Counted from the stretch's first letter, positions 41,441 to 54,091 are shown. The stretch: 64,000 bases of DNA from Strigamia acuminata (GCA_949358305.1 OX442324.1:248001-312000), one strand, 5' to 3'. Program-made: numbers and translations. The notes: generated from the sequence alone by a model not told the origin.

Positions 41441-44400
41441 AAAGATAAACAAAAGAAGAATCGAATCAATACAAAATTAACGACGGGACTGAAGATTTCA
41501 TCGTAGTCCACGCCAAGCGTCTGGCGAAAGCCTTGTGCGACAAGTCGGGCTCGATAACGAGAAATCTTCCCGGTGGCGTCGGTCTTTAGCTTGAATATCC
41601 ATTTGCATCCGAGAATCGTAGTGTCGGGCGGTCGTGGTACTTCCTGATAAACCTCACGTTCTTTAAACGTTCCCAACTCTTCGTCTATGGCTTCACGCCA
41701 TTTCGGTGCATCGTGGAATTTTGGAATTTCGGCGAAAGATGCGGGTTCCGTTCGACAGAGATGAGCCACATGTCTGGCAGGGATCGTAGGCGTAGTATAT
41801 TCAATACTGCCAAAGAAAAAGAGTTCCGGATTATATTCGAGATGATTAAATTGACAATATTTCTCGATGTCCCCGCGTGAACGTAGTCGCACATCCGGTT
41901 CCGGGAAATAATATACATCGGTGTCAATCTTTCCGGGTCTCTGATCCTTGCGGAGATGTTCTTCACGTCTCCAACGTGCGCAATGCGAATCTCCCCCGAC
42001 ATATCTCCATATGTGAGCGGTCCTGTGTGCAGATGTAGGCGCTACTTCAGTCCCTTCAGTTCCTTGGAGGGGAGCTGGGGACATAGGGGCAGCATCGAAG
42101 ACCGGTATCGTATGTTGGAGAACGGAGGTACCCGCTCTTCTTCGTGTCGTCACGAATCTGCGTGGAGAACCAGGTTGAGACACTGGGGGTGATGTTTGAG
42201 GTGAAGTTTGTGGTGACATGTGAGGAGAAGTGTAGTTAGACATTGGCACGAGAGAAACTTCATCGATATCATCAATGTCCCGATCCGTGTCATCACCTAG
42301 ATTGCTGTCGGAACTCGGCAATCTCAAAGCACACGCTTCTTGAAATTGACGTTCCGGTGTCTGGAATTGTGCAGATGCAGCCGAACTCGAACTCTCTTCT
42401 AAAGGAGGCATGTCAGATTCTTCATCTGACGACGAGCTGCCATCTTCCGAATCTGCTGTTTTCGACCAGCGGACATATGTGATGTTATCGTCGAAATTGA
42501 CATGAGGTCCAGATTGGTTAGGTGGACGTTGGGGCGACTCGAAAGATGTTCGGTTCCCGTTGCGCAATGATTTGCGGTAAGTAATTCGTTCGTCGATCTT
42601 TACGTGTATGGATTCGACGACTTTATTATCAACGGGATTCCAAATACGATAACCACGAGTACCAGTGGCGTATCCGACCAAATATCCCTCCCATGCACGT
42701 GCTTCGAACTTATTCCTGCCCGGTGCAGTATAATGCACCCAGCATTTGGATCCGAGTTTACGAAGGTGACGAAGAGACAATGCACGTTGACGCCAAAGAA
42801 TATACGGTACTTCATTCTTAAGACGGGAATGAGGCGATCGATTTTTGAGATATGCGAAAGTCACTGCGAATTCGGCCCAAAGTTCATCCGGAAGGCGGGT
42901 TTCCTCAAGAGTTGCACGAACATTATCGATCATCGTGCGGTTAATGCGCTCTGCCGTTCCGTTCATCTGAGGGCTCGATGGATTAGTCCGTTGACCTTCA
43001 ATTCCCTTATCTTTGAGGTATCGGAGGAACTCGTTTGACATAAATTCCCCCCCTCGGTCGGAACGAATAGCTTTGATGCGTGTGCCGGCAACGTTTTCGA
43101 TCCGAGCGACAAAGTCTTTAAACACACCGAAAACCTGTGACTTTTGGGCCATCGGGATGATCCAAGAATAGCGGGTTGCATCATCGATAACAGTAAGAAC
43201 GTAGCGTGCACCGCCAAAAGAAGTCATAGGCGCCGGCCCCCAAACGTCCATATGAAGTAGATCCAACGCCGTTGTTGAAACAGGATGTGGATCGGGTTTA
43301 TGAGACGCACGAATAGATTTGGCGATACGGCAATGGTTGCAAGCCAACTCTTTGGAGACTTCTCCGGATTCGACGCCATAAACCTGTTCGTTGGCAGCCA
43401 AAAGGCGCATCGCAGCCGTGTGTAAATGTCCAAGACGGCTATGCCAAATGCCCGTCGCATCCTGCTTGGACGTAGGAGCGGCCACCTTCTTCGGATTTGA
43501 CGGCGAAGAGGTGTTCGGAGGGGAAGTCGAGGAGATTGACTTGAGGGCATTGGTATAGGACTGGAGAGGAGGAACGGCTGCGGGAGGAAGTGATGTAGAA
43601 GGAGGTAAAGGAGGTGAAGTCGACTGCGGTGCAGGAATGGCATCAGGAATGGGCGGAATTGAGGTCGGCGGAGGTGAGTTTGCAACGTCGAATCGAAAAT
43701 CCGTAATGTGTCGAGGTTGAGACTTCTTCGACTTCGGGATTTTGACAAAATCTTCCTCGACGGTAACCATTGTTCGTACCGAAACAGTCGTAGAAATCGT
43801 CGCAGAAGAACATAAGCCATCGACATAGTAAAGTCCACCCTTTTCCTTAGCACGTAGCACCGGACAACGAGCGTCTGTCTGATATATGTTGACTTCTCCT
43901 TTAAAAATATGAATATGATGTTCGTTTTTATCGATCTTCGAAACGGAGATAAGGTTGGCCTCGAAGTTTGGAGCAAAAAGGACATCTCGAAGGTTAACGA
44001 TGCACTCGCATCCGTCGATGAGCGTTTGAATGCGAACCGTGCCTTTGCCGGTGACCTGAGAATGGCCCTGTCCGAGTTCGATGTCGAAAGGCACAACCGT
44101 CACAAAGTCGACAAACCACGACTGCACGTGTGAAACGTGGTCGGTTGCCCCGCAGTCTACAATCCATTCGTGGCCTTGCATGAAATGCACCGTCGGAGAT
44201 TGAACTAGATGCGGAGGGGCGTTCACGAAAAAGTTCGATTCTCTTCGGACTTGAGAATTGCCTCGTGGTTTACCGTCTGCCGGTTTCGAAGCGGTGTTCT
44301 TGTTGCGGCGTCGGCTCTTACTTCGCGACGGACGTTGCAGAGATACAGCCGGAAGTGGTTGGCGATTGTCCTGTCGCGGTTTAGGGCACTTATTAGCGTA

Positions 44401-45114
44401 GTGTCCTTTTTCGCCGCAATTAAAGCATGTCACGGATTCAATTGGACGGGGTGTTCGGTTTCGATTACGACCACGGTCCGATGCGTAGGCAGATGAGTTA
44501 CCGGAAGTATCACGTGAAGAATATGTCTTAAGACGCATATACTCCGAAAGGAGTTGATCCGAGACGATGTTAGGTTTGAATTTGTCGTCATCCCAGTGGT
44601 AAATGGCGAAGGAAACTTGAGAATATTCGGGAGGTAACATGTCCAAATATTGATAAGCTTGGTGGTCGGGTGAAACTATTTCTCCGATGTCGGTGAGTTT
44701 GCGGACGTGGTAGTCCACCCGGCCAAGGAAATCAGCCATTTCTTCGTTTTTGTCGATACGAAGATTGAGGAATTCTCGTCGAAGAGCGGCTTTGCGCGCG
44801 CGGGAACTGGGCGCGTAGATTTTGGCTAATGCGTCCCAGCCTTCCTTCGGGGTCTTGACAGAATCGAGGGCTGATTTCTTCGCTTCACTTAAATGAATGT
44901 AAAGCAGACCCAAAGCTTTATCCTTTTTTCTTTGAAATTTGAGTTTCTCCTTTTCGGTGGCCGTAGCAAGAAAGTCTTTTTCATTTTCTTCGGTGATGTG
45001 GTGCCAAAGCCCCTCAGCTTTGAGGAGCATTCGCATCGATCGCGACCACATCTCGTAGTTGCCGATGGCGAGTATCGGTACGTGACCACCGGAAGTATTC
45101 GAGCCTTTCTGCAT
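41441..45114 (-). pseudogene. Copia D gag-protease-integrase and start of RT, cut by C
   Basis: ATG at 45114 (MQKGSNTSGG). It has zinc knuckle CFNCGEKGHYANKC (about 44410), protease with VDCGATDHV, integrase with D in LLHMDVWG, D in RSDRGGEF and E in NGTAERINRT, a long acidic/Pro/Ser linker and the RT start GCKWIFKLK ... FSPVVNFVLIRFFFCL. At about 41441-41451 it meets the C LTR. The frame runs on into that LTR to 41332 only by chance. The rest of RT, RNase H and the 3' LTR is missing because of the later deletion. Confidence 0.93.
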
Positions 45115-45971
45115 CGTGATGAAGACGAAGACACAAACGCGGAGATAAACTAGTGTTGGGAGTGGCGATGTCGGCGATAAACGATAAATCGAAGCACGAA
45201 AACCGACGAAATAGCACTAAAACGGCGCACAAAGCACGGATTCCGTAGCACAAACACGACACGGCACTGTTCCCACGTGGATCGAAGCGGAATACCAAAA
45301 ATGGGCGACAACTTCTGAAGTTGTCAAATAACCTCCGGTTGCCAGTCTGAGAGGGTCCGTTCGACTGCCTGGAGCCGCGGGAAACCTCACTTGTACCACG
45401 ACAAGCACAACCGGAGAATACAACGGCGCTTACTCGGATTCGAGTGAAGGGCGCCGAGGATACTAAGTGTCCCACACCAAAATCCCCCTTAAAAACTAAC
45501 AAAGGTAATACGACTACTGAAAGGGAAGTATTGATTAATTCGGTGCGGTGAAAAACCGATTGATGTGCGATTATTTGGCCAAATCGCATTTAATCGCCGA
45601 AAAAGCGATAAATCGTCGAAAATCGATATAAATCGTCGATACTGCCGTGCACCGGGGCACTAAGCAGCGGGAATCGCCCGTTTCTAGTGGTAAACGTCGC
45701 GAAGACGTTGTCGTACGAAGGAAAACGGCGAAAACCTGAAAAAATATGAAATTTGCCGGAAAATTCGCGTAGCCCGCGGAATTTTCGGCAAAATTAAGGA
45801 ATGAGGCGTCGTAAGAACGTCGAATCAACGTCGCTAAGACGTTGGCAAGACGAAAATCGGTGGAAAATAGTGACGAAAATCTGAAAATAGATAAATGCTG
45901 CAAAAATTCGCGATAAACGCGAAAATTTTGCAGTAAATTAACGAAAATTGCACACTGGATCGTCTCCAGCG
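45115..45971 (-). other. Leader of copia D
   Basis: No gene is seen. Repeats of CGAAAATCG type resemble the leader of C. Confidence 0.7.
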
Positions 45972-45982
45972 CTCTGCTACCA
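45972..45982 (-). other. Primer binding site of D (partial match)
   Basis: TGGTAGCAGAG on the minus strand matches the initiator Met tRNA complement for 11 bases, then reads CGCTGGAGA instead of GATGGTT. It is mutated or uses another tRNA. Confidence 0.6.
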
Positions 45983-45984
45983 CT

Positions 45985-46593
45985 TGTAGGCGAGTGGAGC
46001 GCAAAACGGTGCGAATAACACCGGTGGAAGCGTGTATTTAGCACGGAAGGCGCCGTCTCGACCCGAGACAAACGTAACACGGACGTTTTGCCGTGAAAAA
46101 CAAGTGCGCGTGGCCTAATGCCACTTATCTGCGCAAAAATTATAGAACAAGCACTTATAAACGTGCTAGGTTAACTGACAATGAGTTAAAACAATAAAAT
46201 ATAATGTTTAATCGAAATAATGCTTACAAATAATGTTCCTATTCATTTGAAATGGTTGGAAAACATCCTCGCACCTGTGTGCGGCCATCTTGGGTGAGAA
46301 TAACAAACGATAACACCATCTGGTGTTAGAATTGGGCAATATAAAAAGGAAAATATTACAAGATGCATGATGCCACATGCATTTGATGGAAAACTAACAG
46401 CAAGGTGCTTAATGCACTTAAATATAACACAATCACGTACAATTGTACGGAATACAACTTGGAACATATCCAAAATAAGAAATACATTGAAAAGAGTCAA
46501 TAAAAAGTAAATAACATAATGAATACTGAATAATCATTGATAACATCGACTCAAATAATAATTTGTGATCCGTACCGAATCATATGACCAACA
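45985..46593 (-). repeat. 5' LTR of copia D
   Basis: On the minus strand it begins TGTTGGTCATATG and ends CTCGCCTACA. It lies within gypsy-2 pol. The left partner LTR is lost. Confidence 0.88.
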
Positions 46594-48037
46594 GGTCGTT
46601 GGGCAAATGTCCTTGATCAAGATATTCGATTAATTCGGCGCTCCACGTGTCCTCGTGCTGTCGACGAATTATTTCGTTAATTGTTGGTATCATACGAAAA
46701 GGTTGGTGATCCCGCGGCGCATCATGGAGTCGCTCGGCCTCGTCCTCTTCTTCGTCTTGTTGTTCATCAGCAACAGGGCGTCTCGTCGCATTTCTTTGAA
46801 ATTGTGATCGATCTTGACGCACTTGCTGTGGCATAAATCCTGCAGGCCCCATCCATGCTGGTTGATAAGTTGTCGAATCGTCCGACGAATCCGAATCCGG
46901 ACCTCCATATCCGTCATAATTCGGTCGCGCAGCTCCAGATGGTCCTGCAGGTGGGCTCAACATGTTAGGGGTCGGAAACGACGCAGTCGGCACATTTGGC
47001 GATGGCAGAGGCGACATTAGAGGTGGCAATGGTGCAACAGCTCCAGGAGGCGTCGAAACTTGTGTTTGTTGACGTGCTCTGGCTCGAGTCAATACCTGAT
47101 AATTTGGTGGCGGTCTCTTCTTATTTTTAGAACCTTTTGGCCTGCCCAATTTTGGTTTAATTCGCTGTTGTCGTCTTTGCGCTCTTGTCATCACAGCTGC
47201 GTTATTTCGTTGTTGTGCCGCAGCCAATCCAACTCCAATAATGTTGATTATTGGTAATTTTGGCCAATCATTTGGGTCGTCAAAATAGGCGATGTAGCAT
47301 GTTTCATCAACGAGAGGCGAGTCGTTTGCATCCAATGGTTCCGATGATTCCACAGGCGCACGGCTAAGGGCATCCGCAACACGATTCTGTGCTCCTGAAC
47401 AGTAAAGAAATGTAAATTTGTACTCACTGAGGGACAGAACCCATCGTGCCAGGCGTCCTTTTGGTTCTCGCTGCTGGAAAAGCCACTTCAACGACAAATG
47501 ATCGCTTTCTAAATAAAAATTCATCATCTCAAGATATACACGAAATCTCTTGACCGCCCAAACCGCCGCCAAGCACTCAATTTCGGTAACACTGTAATTC
47601 TTTTCTGCAGAATTTAATGCACGTGATGCAAAGGCGATTGGTGTTCGTTCACCTTGATCATTTAATTGCATGAGTGCAGCGCCCAAACCTGAATAGCTGG
47701 CGTCTGTTTGTAGTATATATGGCTTGGTCCAATCCGGGAATCTTCGATGTAGAGTTGGTTCAGCCAATCCTCTCTTGAGTGAATTAAATGCTTCTTGGTG
47801 TTGAATCGTCCAATTCCACTCAGAATCTTTTTTGAGTAAGGGGCGAAACACCTCGCATGTTTTTGAATAATTTGGGAAAAATGACTGATAATAACCAATC
47901 ATTCCTTTGAATCTTTGTAATTCTTTGATGTTGGTAGGCGCCGGAAAATACTGAATTGCCGTCACCTTATTTGGGTTTGGTTTAATGTGTCCAGCCTCTA
48001 CAATGTGTCCTAAAACTTCGAGCGATGTTCTGCACAA
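46594..48037 (-). pseudogene. gypsy-2 RNase H and linker, cut by copia D
   Basis: Continues the RT frame after a one-base shift near 48035-48045. It shows LQTDASYSGLGAAL, TEIECLAAVWAVKRFRVYL, ESDHLSLKWL and the RVADALSR end of RNase H. After this comes an unusual linker of about 200 residues with an AT-hook-like LGRPKGSKNKKRP (about 47105-47150) and a Pro-rich stretch. It stops in frame at the D LTR (EYLDQGHLPND). Confidence 0.88.
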
Positions 48038-50178
48038 TTCCGTCTTGTTGGTCTCATCGTGAATCCCGCTTCATCCAAGGCTTGAAGAATTATTTTGAGA
48101 TGTTGCACATGCTCCTCGAAAGTTTTGCTGAAAATTATCACGTCATCGAGATAAACGAATACAAATTTGTAAAGATATTTCGACAAAGTTTTGTTCATGG
48201 CTCTCTGCAGAGTTGCTGGGCCATTAATGGGTCCAAATGGCATTCTCACATATTCGAAAAGTCCTCTGTGCGTAATAAATGCGAGAAATCTCTCGTCACC
48301 TGGACGCACTTCAATCTGGTGAAAAGCTTCTCGTCCATCTATGATCGAAAACCAATTTGATCCTCCTAAATAAGAAAATATATTATCGATGTCGGGTAAT
48401 GGGTAGACATCTGGTAAAGTTTGAGCATTCATCGGTCTAAAATCCATAGCTGTACGCCAATCTCCAGTTTTCTTTGGAACAACAACAGGCGCCACCGCAC
48501 AATCACTTTTTGATCGACGAATAATGCCTTGCTTTAGTTTTTGGTCCAAATAAGCGTCAATCACCATCTTTTTTGCTGCGTTAACGGGTCTTACAGGCAC
48601 ATGAATTGGTCTAAAGTCCGGTTTTAAATTTACTTCAAACTGAGTGTTGTTACATAATCCAACCTCCTCACGAAATACTTTCGAAATTGGTCGAAGAGTC
48701 TGAATTAATAAACGAATTTGGGGTACCGTCAATGATGACCACAGCTGGTCGTAAATCCAATCCAGTTGTGTTGGATCACTGCTTGGTTGATATTGTAGTA
48801 CATTAACATCCAGAGGCGGCTCCGAAATCGTCGAATGATTGTGTACTCTGGCCATGAGCGCATTTTCATCCACACGACGCAAAAGCTGTCTTCCCTGCGT
48901 GTTAAGTTGTTTTATTGTTGGTGACAATTCATAAAGGCGTCTCCGCTGTCGTCTTGCACGTCTGCGTTGGCTAAGCGTCGAAAACAATGATGAATTGAAT
49001 TTTCTTGATTTTTTAATGGAATCCTTCCTCTTTGGTGACCATATAAATGACCACTGATCTCGTGTACGATTCCGAATCCTCTTGATTTGGTGCTGAGCAT
49101 CGTCATTTGGATATTCGAAAATCTCTTGCGACAAAGGTCGATGTTCTAGAAGAATACAATTAATGTTGTTAATTAATACCTTGGGCACATCCTTGGCGCC
49201 GTCCTTTGTATCATCCGGTCTCTTGATGGGAAACAAAAGAACAGATTCTGACTTGTTAGCTTGTTCTAAAGTCATGAATTGTCTTCGCTCCGGCGATCCC
49301 TTCAAATACCACTGGCACAATTCAAAGTCTGTGCACAGACCAACCGCTCTGCAGAAATCTCTTCCCAGCAGAAGGTCCTCTGATGTTTTGGGTATAATTA
49401 AGCAAATGAAAGAAATAACGGCCAAGGGTGCGCGCACTGACAGTTTAACAGATCCCTTAACTGGAATTTTGTCATCGGCCGCTGTACGCACTGTTTTGTG
49501 AAGTTCGAGCAATTCCAAACCCATATTGGCTTTAAGTTTGTTAAATAATGACTCTGACATTACACATGTCTGAGCGCCTGAATCTAAAAGTGCGACAAAA
49601 CTCACGTTGGCCCATGTTATTTTGATGTATGGTGCTTCTCTGTTGAAGCGATCAGTCTTCGTAATTTCGATTATTGGCTCTTCGGATTTTTGCAATTCCT
49701 CGGGCGACAAAAGAACGAAGTTTGTTTTCAACGTCTCACTCTGCGTTGTCAACGAAGTTGGTTTTTTGGGAGTTTCCTTGGCTTTCACAGACGAAAGTTG
49801 CGCTGATTTTATTGGTTGTGGTGTTACGACACCGGATGTTTTTGTTTTTGATTTACTTGAATCTGTTTTGATTAATGTAGTTAATTTAATGTCCGTAGAC
49901 GGGGTTAATGATTTGTTGTTGTCTTCTCGAACAGCAGATGGCGCCTCTGGTGTCGGAGTAGACTGTGTTGTACTTCCATCGATGTCTGGTGATTCTTCAG
50001 TCTTCCTCTCAGTAGAGTCCTTGATGTTCATGTCCGACCCACTCTCTGGACTCATGCTTTGAGCAGGCCGCTTGCGTTTCCCGACTGACGACTCCATTCC
50101 TTGCCACAAACGGGGCACACAGGCCTCCATGATTGCCTGTCGGACATGAACCATTTGTCCGTTGGTGTTTTTCTCCAC
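48010..50178 (-). pseudogene. gypsy-2 protease and reverse transcriptase
   Basis: In the -1 frame relative to gag, with a 127-base overlap (50052-50178). It has a retropepsin site LLDSGAQTCVM (about 49580) with LLLGRDF, and an RT with FHQIEVRPGDERFLAF, RMPFGPINGPATLQR and YLDDVIIF (about 48140). Near 48035-48045 a missing base throws the frame out shortly before RNase H. The first Met is not the true start; Pol would arise by -1 frameshifting. I see no classical slippery heptamer in the part of the overlap I read. Confidence 0.9.
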
Positions 50179-51968
50179 ATAGCATTCTTCGGGAGCTTTG
50201 GCTCTGAAGGCGCTTCTTTAGCGGCTGGAAAAATGACAACGTCCTTGGGACATGTGTGCTGTGAATCCGTTCTAGGTGTTGGCGTGGTAGTCGCATTCAT
50301 GGCGTGGACATCAGACTTTTGTGCTGCCGCTGATGCAGACTCCTTTGGCGGGTCCTTATTGGTTTCCTCGCTGTTGGGATCCTCTGGATCGAGTGCGCAC
50401 GCCGACATGTCCTCGAGCAATGCTGTAAATACTTTGTTGAATCTTGAAAAACGACCAGACCTGGACGAAGTAGATTGTTGATTTAACTTCTCCTCCTCTG
50501 TTCTGGTACGTGTGGCAGGACCCACTCCTGCAGGTAAAGGCATCTCCTGGTCCGAAACTCCGCACTGTTTGTACTCAAAAGTCCGCAACGAATCCAACTG
50601 AAGGCGATTATCGACATCGTTGCCCATTTTGACTGCGTCGTCGATCGTCCTGATGCACCAAGAGCGCATTAATTGTACGACTTGAGTTTGCATCATGCCC
50701 TGAACTCGTTCCCACTGCAAGCCCTTGTCCTTGTATCCAGCAATATTTAAATAATGAATCATCTCGCTGAGGAACGACATAGTTGATTCCCCTGGCTTTT
50801 GTTTGCGCTGAGACAACTTAACATTAGCTAAAGCTGAATTGATGGAAAATACCTGCCTGAAAATTAATTCAAAGTCCTCCCAATTGTTTGGTTTTGGAGT
50901 TAGAGCCATCCACCAACGTTGCGCTCTATTTCGGAGCGCGAGAACCACGTATACTTTCAAATATATTCCTTCCGGTGCTCCCATGGTAAACATGTGCGCA
51001 TATAGCTTACCCAGGAACAAGTCCACTGTGTCGAAAGTAGCCTCATCCGGGTCGAAGTATGGAATTTTTTCAACTTTAAGTTTATACCTTCCAACCTGAG
51101 CGGCTTGACGCTGATCTTCCGACTCCAACGAGAGTTGAGATCTCGTGTGAGGCTGCTGTCTTGAGGCGCTGAGTGGTATGCCTTGACTACCTCTTTGAGC
51201 GGAATCCGGATCAGGATTTGGTGGTGGGTCCCGTGGAACATTGGAAGTCGTGTCTCCCTGCTGTGAATGTTGTTGGCGTCGTCTCGGAGAATAAGAGCCA
51301 GTGCGTCGTGGTCCCGACGCACGTCCAGTATCTCTAAAAGAAAAGTCGGCTCCCCGAGCGCCCTCTCGACCACGACGTGTGGCCCCTGAGCCTGCTTCTG
51401 GTGCTGGTGGTTCAGGCTGAGTTCGCTCGTTGTGCGAATGGATAAATTCCTCCACTCTGTCGTTCAGCTCGCGCCTAATTTGCCTCATCGATTCGAGCAA
51501 CTCCTGGCGAAGTTCGTGTTGTAACTCCCTTCTATCCTCTCGTAATACTCTCATCAATGCTTCCATCGTCAATGCAGGTGGATTCCTTCGATGTTGTTGT
51601 GGTTCCGGTTGCATAAACGCAGGTTGGTAAGGAGGCGGCGGTCCTCGTTGAATTTCTTCTCGAACCGCTCGCATCCCGTCCACTATTTGTCTTCTTTCCA
51701 TGAGTGAGTCCTGCAAATGGCGTCTATTTTCCTCCCATTGATCCCGCGCCGCAGCCGCTTCCCGTTCATGTTGGAGTTGATCCGCTTCCATTTGAGCGTA
51801 TGTCCTCCAAGGATTGGAAAATGGTACGTCTGTGGATATTGGTTGTACCAATAGATCCTGCTGCTGGTCCGGCTCATGTGTTGGTGAGTCTGGAAGTGGC
51901 AAAGTATGCACTTGTTCGGCTTCTACGTCCGAAACACTGGATTGCGACAAAGTGTCGCGTGAAGCCAT
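50052..51968 (-). CDS. gypsy-2 Gag (638 aa)
   Basis: ATG at 51968 (MASRDTLSQS). The N-terminal 200 residues are coiled-coil-like and Glu/Arg/Gln-rich, then an RG/Ser basic stretch, then a capsid region of retrotransposon gag type (VEKIPYFDPDEATFDTVDLFLG ... LALRNRAQRWW ... LSQRKQKPGESTMSFL). Near the end is a single CPVCGKEW motif in place of a full zinc knuckle. The frame is intact. Confidence 0.88.
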   Translation of the reverse strand: MASRDTLSQSSVSDVEAEQVHTLPLPDSPTHEPDQQQDLLVQPISTDVPFSNPWRTYAQMEADQLQHEREAAAARDQWEENRRHLQDSLMERRQIVDGMRAVREEIQRGPPPPYQPAFMQPEPQQHRRNPPALTMEALMRVLREDRRELQHELRQELLESMRQIRRELNDRVEEFIHSHNERTQPEPPAPEAGSGATRRGREGARGADFSFRDTGRASGPRRTGSYSPRRRQQHSQQGDTTSNVPRDPPPNPDPDSAQRGSQGIPLSASRQQPHTRSQLSLESEDQRQAAQVGRYKLKVEKIPYFDPDEATFDTVDLFLGKLYAHMFTMGAPEGIYLKVYVVLALRNRAQRWWMALTPKPNNWEDFELIFRQVFSINSALANVKLSQRKQKPGESTMSFLSEMIHYLNIAGYKDKGLQWERVQGMMQTQVVQLMRSWCIRTIDDAVKMGNDVDNRLQLDSLRTFEYKQCGVSDQEMPLPAGVGPATRTRTEEEKLNQQSTSSRSGRFSRFNKVFTALLEDMSACALDPEDPNSEETNKDPPKESASAAAQKSDVHAMNATTTPTPRTDSQHTCPKDVVIFPAAKEAPSEPKLPKNAMWRKTPTDKWFMSDRQSWRPVCPVCGKEWSRQSGNASGLLKA

Positions 51969-52095
51969 GTTGAAATAATAATATGTGTGCCGGCAAAAAT
52001 AAGTAATTAATTAAATAAATATAACAACCTATACTTGCGTAGTCTTCACTGAAGAAAATGGTGGTTTGTGTTCTCTTAGAACACGTTTCGAGTTG

Positions 52096-52114
52096 AATCC
52101 TGTCTAGCTCGCCA
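52096..52114 (-). other. Primer binding site of gypsy-2
   Basis: TGGCGAGCTAGACAGGATT on the minus strand, four bases from the LTR. The TGG start fits a tRNA 3' end; the tRNA is not assigned. Confidence 0.7.
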
Positions 52115-52118
52115 AGAT

Positions 52119-53159
52119 TGTCACGTCGTAGTCGACTTTTTAACAATGGTTTCGGAAATTTAAGAATTTCCAGGGATTGTAATAACCAGAAAATTTAGGT
52201 TCGCAGGCGCTGCAACTCTTAAAACTTTGCCGGGGGTGGTAGCTAGGCTAAGACAGCGTCTATTCGTGAGATCTGTATTTTATGGGTGCAGGATTCAATT
52301 CGGGCGCCGTACAAAATGGCGAACGTTGATACTTCGAATTTAAGACCAAAATATCGCTCTTCACTAGGGAAAATGTCGTCATATGCTAGGCGTACTTACG
52401 AAGAGTATGTTTCTTCTCCTGAACACGCGCAAACGTTGGGTGAACGCGCAAACAGGTACCAAACCGCAGACAACGTCGTCGGACCGTCGATAATGAAATG
52501 AATACGCAATTGAGACGAGTATGAGTTCAAAATGTCTAGGCTGAGGAGGAAGTCACAGTCGTGGCATAAAATGTATTGACGAATTAAGACCGTCGAATAC
52601 GCCGTTTTTCCAGTAATTCGTACGCAAATAATGGGCAAATAATAAATGTTGTGGTTAGTTAGACTAACATGAGAATTCGGGCTGCATAATGACCGTATGC
52701 GTTGAGACGCAACATAAATCGCACTTGGAAATCTTCTAGTTGAGACAGAAGATGTTGACTAGTCGAAGGCGAAAATTATTCTCTCTGTCAAAAATGTCTT
52801 GACAGAACAAGTCACCTCTGATCACATGTCAAAGGCCAAGTCAATTCCCAATGGGGACCGAGCAGAAAACAGGCGATCAGGGGTGAAATATGTAAATTTA
52901 GAGCGCGATTATATCAACTTATTGCAGAATTCTCATGAATTGTCTGGATGGGGTGATTAAAACCAGGCCAAATTAAAGATAAATATCAAAAATAAGGAAA
53001 ATAATATAAAATAAAATAATAAATTTAGATTTGGGGAAAACAAAATAATTTAAAGAAACTAGAGCAATTTTTCAATAAAATTGGGAAAATTTAAAGGAAA
53101 GGCGCAAAATGCGCTTAAAATTTTGAAAATTATTACTGTCTAAAGTCAGGACCGTGACA
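52119..53159 (-). repeat. 5' LTR of gypsy-2
   Basis: See the partner at 31050-32090. Followed on + by the target duplication ATGT (53160-53163). Confidence 0.96.
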
Positions 53160-53171
53160 ATGTTTATAAAA

Positions 53172-53291
53172 ATGGAGTTTTATGAACATACTAGAGCATT
53201 CTTACGCCATTCATTTAACAGTGTTTTGTTAAATTGTGACGCTGCAATCATTGCAGTGCCACCTGTTCTGCTAACTCGTTTATCAATGTAA
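53172..53291 (+). CDS. Possible tiny protein (39 aa)
   Basis: ATG 53172 (MEFYEHTRAFLRHSFN) to TAA 53291, two bases after the native stop of the gene that begins at 30762. Spacing and the similar MEF start suggest it belongs to the same + gene group, but it is short and unrecognised. Confidence 0.35.
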   Translation: MEFYEHTRAFLRHSFNSVLLNCDAAIIAVPPVLLTRLSM

Positions 53292-54091
53292 AAAAAGTAA
53301 ATAAAAATAATTTTTTTCTTTTTTACAATTTATTATTCATTTATTTCTTGATGATTCACTTTGAAAACCTGTATTTACATGTGGTCAGATGTTTAATTTA
53401 AAAAAAATCTCTCAAAGTTATTTTTGTTTTTTTTTAAAGAGCCTTAGGCGGAAACTTAATTGCTAGTGTAGGAAGAAATATTTTCATTCGACTGTTTGTC
53501 ATTTTTCACTTATGCATTTATATTTCTTATTTTATTTCTTATTTCATGTTTCCTGCATTTATATTTGCAATTTAACATTTAAACAATTTTCTGAAAAATA
53601 AAAAGATTTTTTAATAAAAGAGTCAATTAAATTGCTTAAAGAAAATGTTTAATAGTAAATGTAAAAACTGTAATTCAATTCATTTTAAATAAATGTATTA
53701 AACCATTTTAAATAAAAAGAATTAAATTAATTTGAATTTAAAATTCTTTTAATACATTTAAAAAATTACAAATTATCACCGGCTGAAAAAAAAACAAGGA
53801 ACAAGGAACAAGGAAGGAGGTCGACGAGGCAAACCAGTTCTTTGTAAATGAATTGAATAAATGTATTAAATGTATTAAATGTATTAAATTAAATTGAATT
53901 TAATTCTTTTTTATTTAAAATTATTTAATACATTTATTTAAAATGAATTGAATTACATATTTTACATTTTTTTTTTCAATATTGACTTTTTTTAAATTTA
54001 AAATTGTTATTTAAAATTGTTTCAATGTTAAATTGATTGAATGTTAAATTGCAAATATAGAAGCAGGAAAACATAAAATAAGAAATAATTT

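Larger units (their letters stand above)
31050..53159 (-). mobile_element. gypsy-2: LTR element, minus strand, with copias D and C nested inside
   Basis: LTRs of 1,041 bp at 31050-32090 and 52119-53159 begin TGTCACG and end CGTGACA. Target duplication ATGT at 31046-31049 and 53160-53163. On the minus strand the order is gag, protease-RT-RNase H, integrase and an extra ORF. I see at least four LTR differences, so it is recent though older than E. Pol is broken by one frameshift and by the D/C complex with its deletion. Confidence 0.95.

Noticed and set aside
50052-50178. AGAAAAACA as a -1 slippery site for gypsy-2 pol
   Set aside because: In the gag frame it reads AGA AAA ACA, which does not fit the X XXY YYZ rule.
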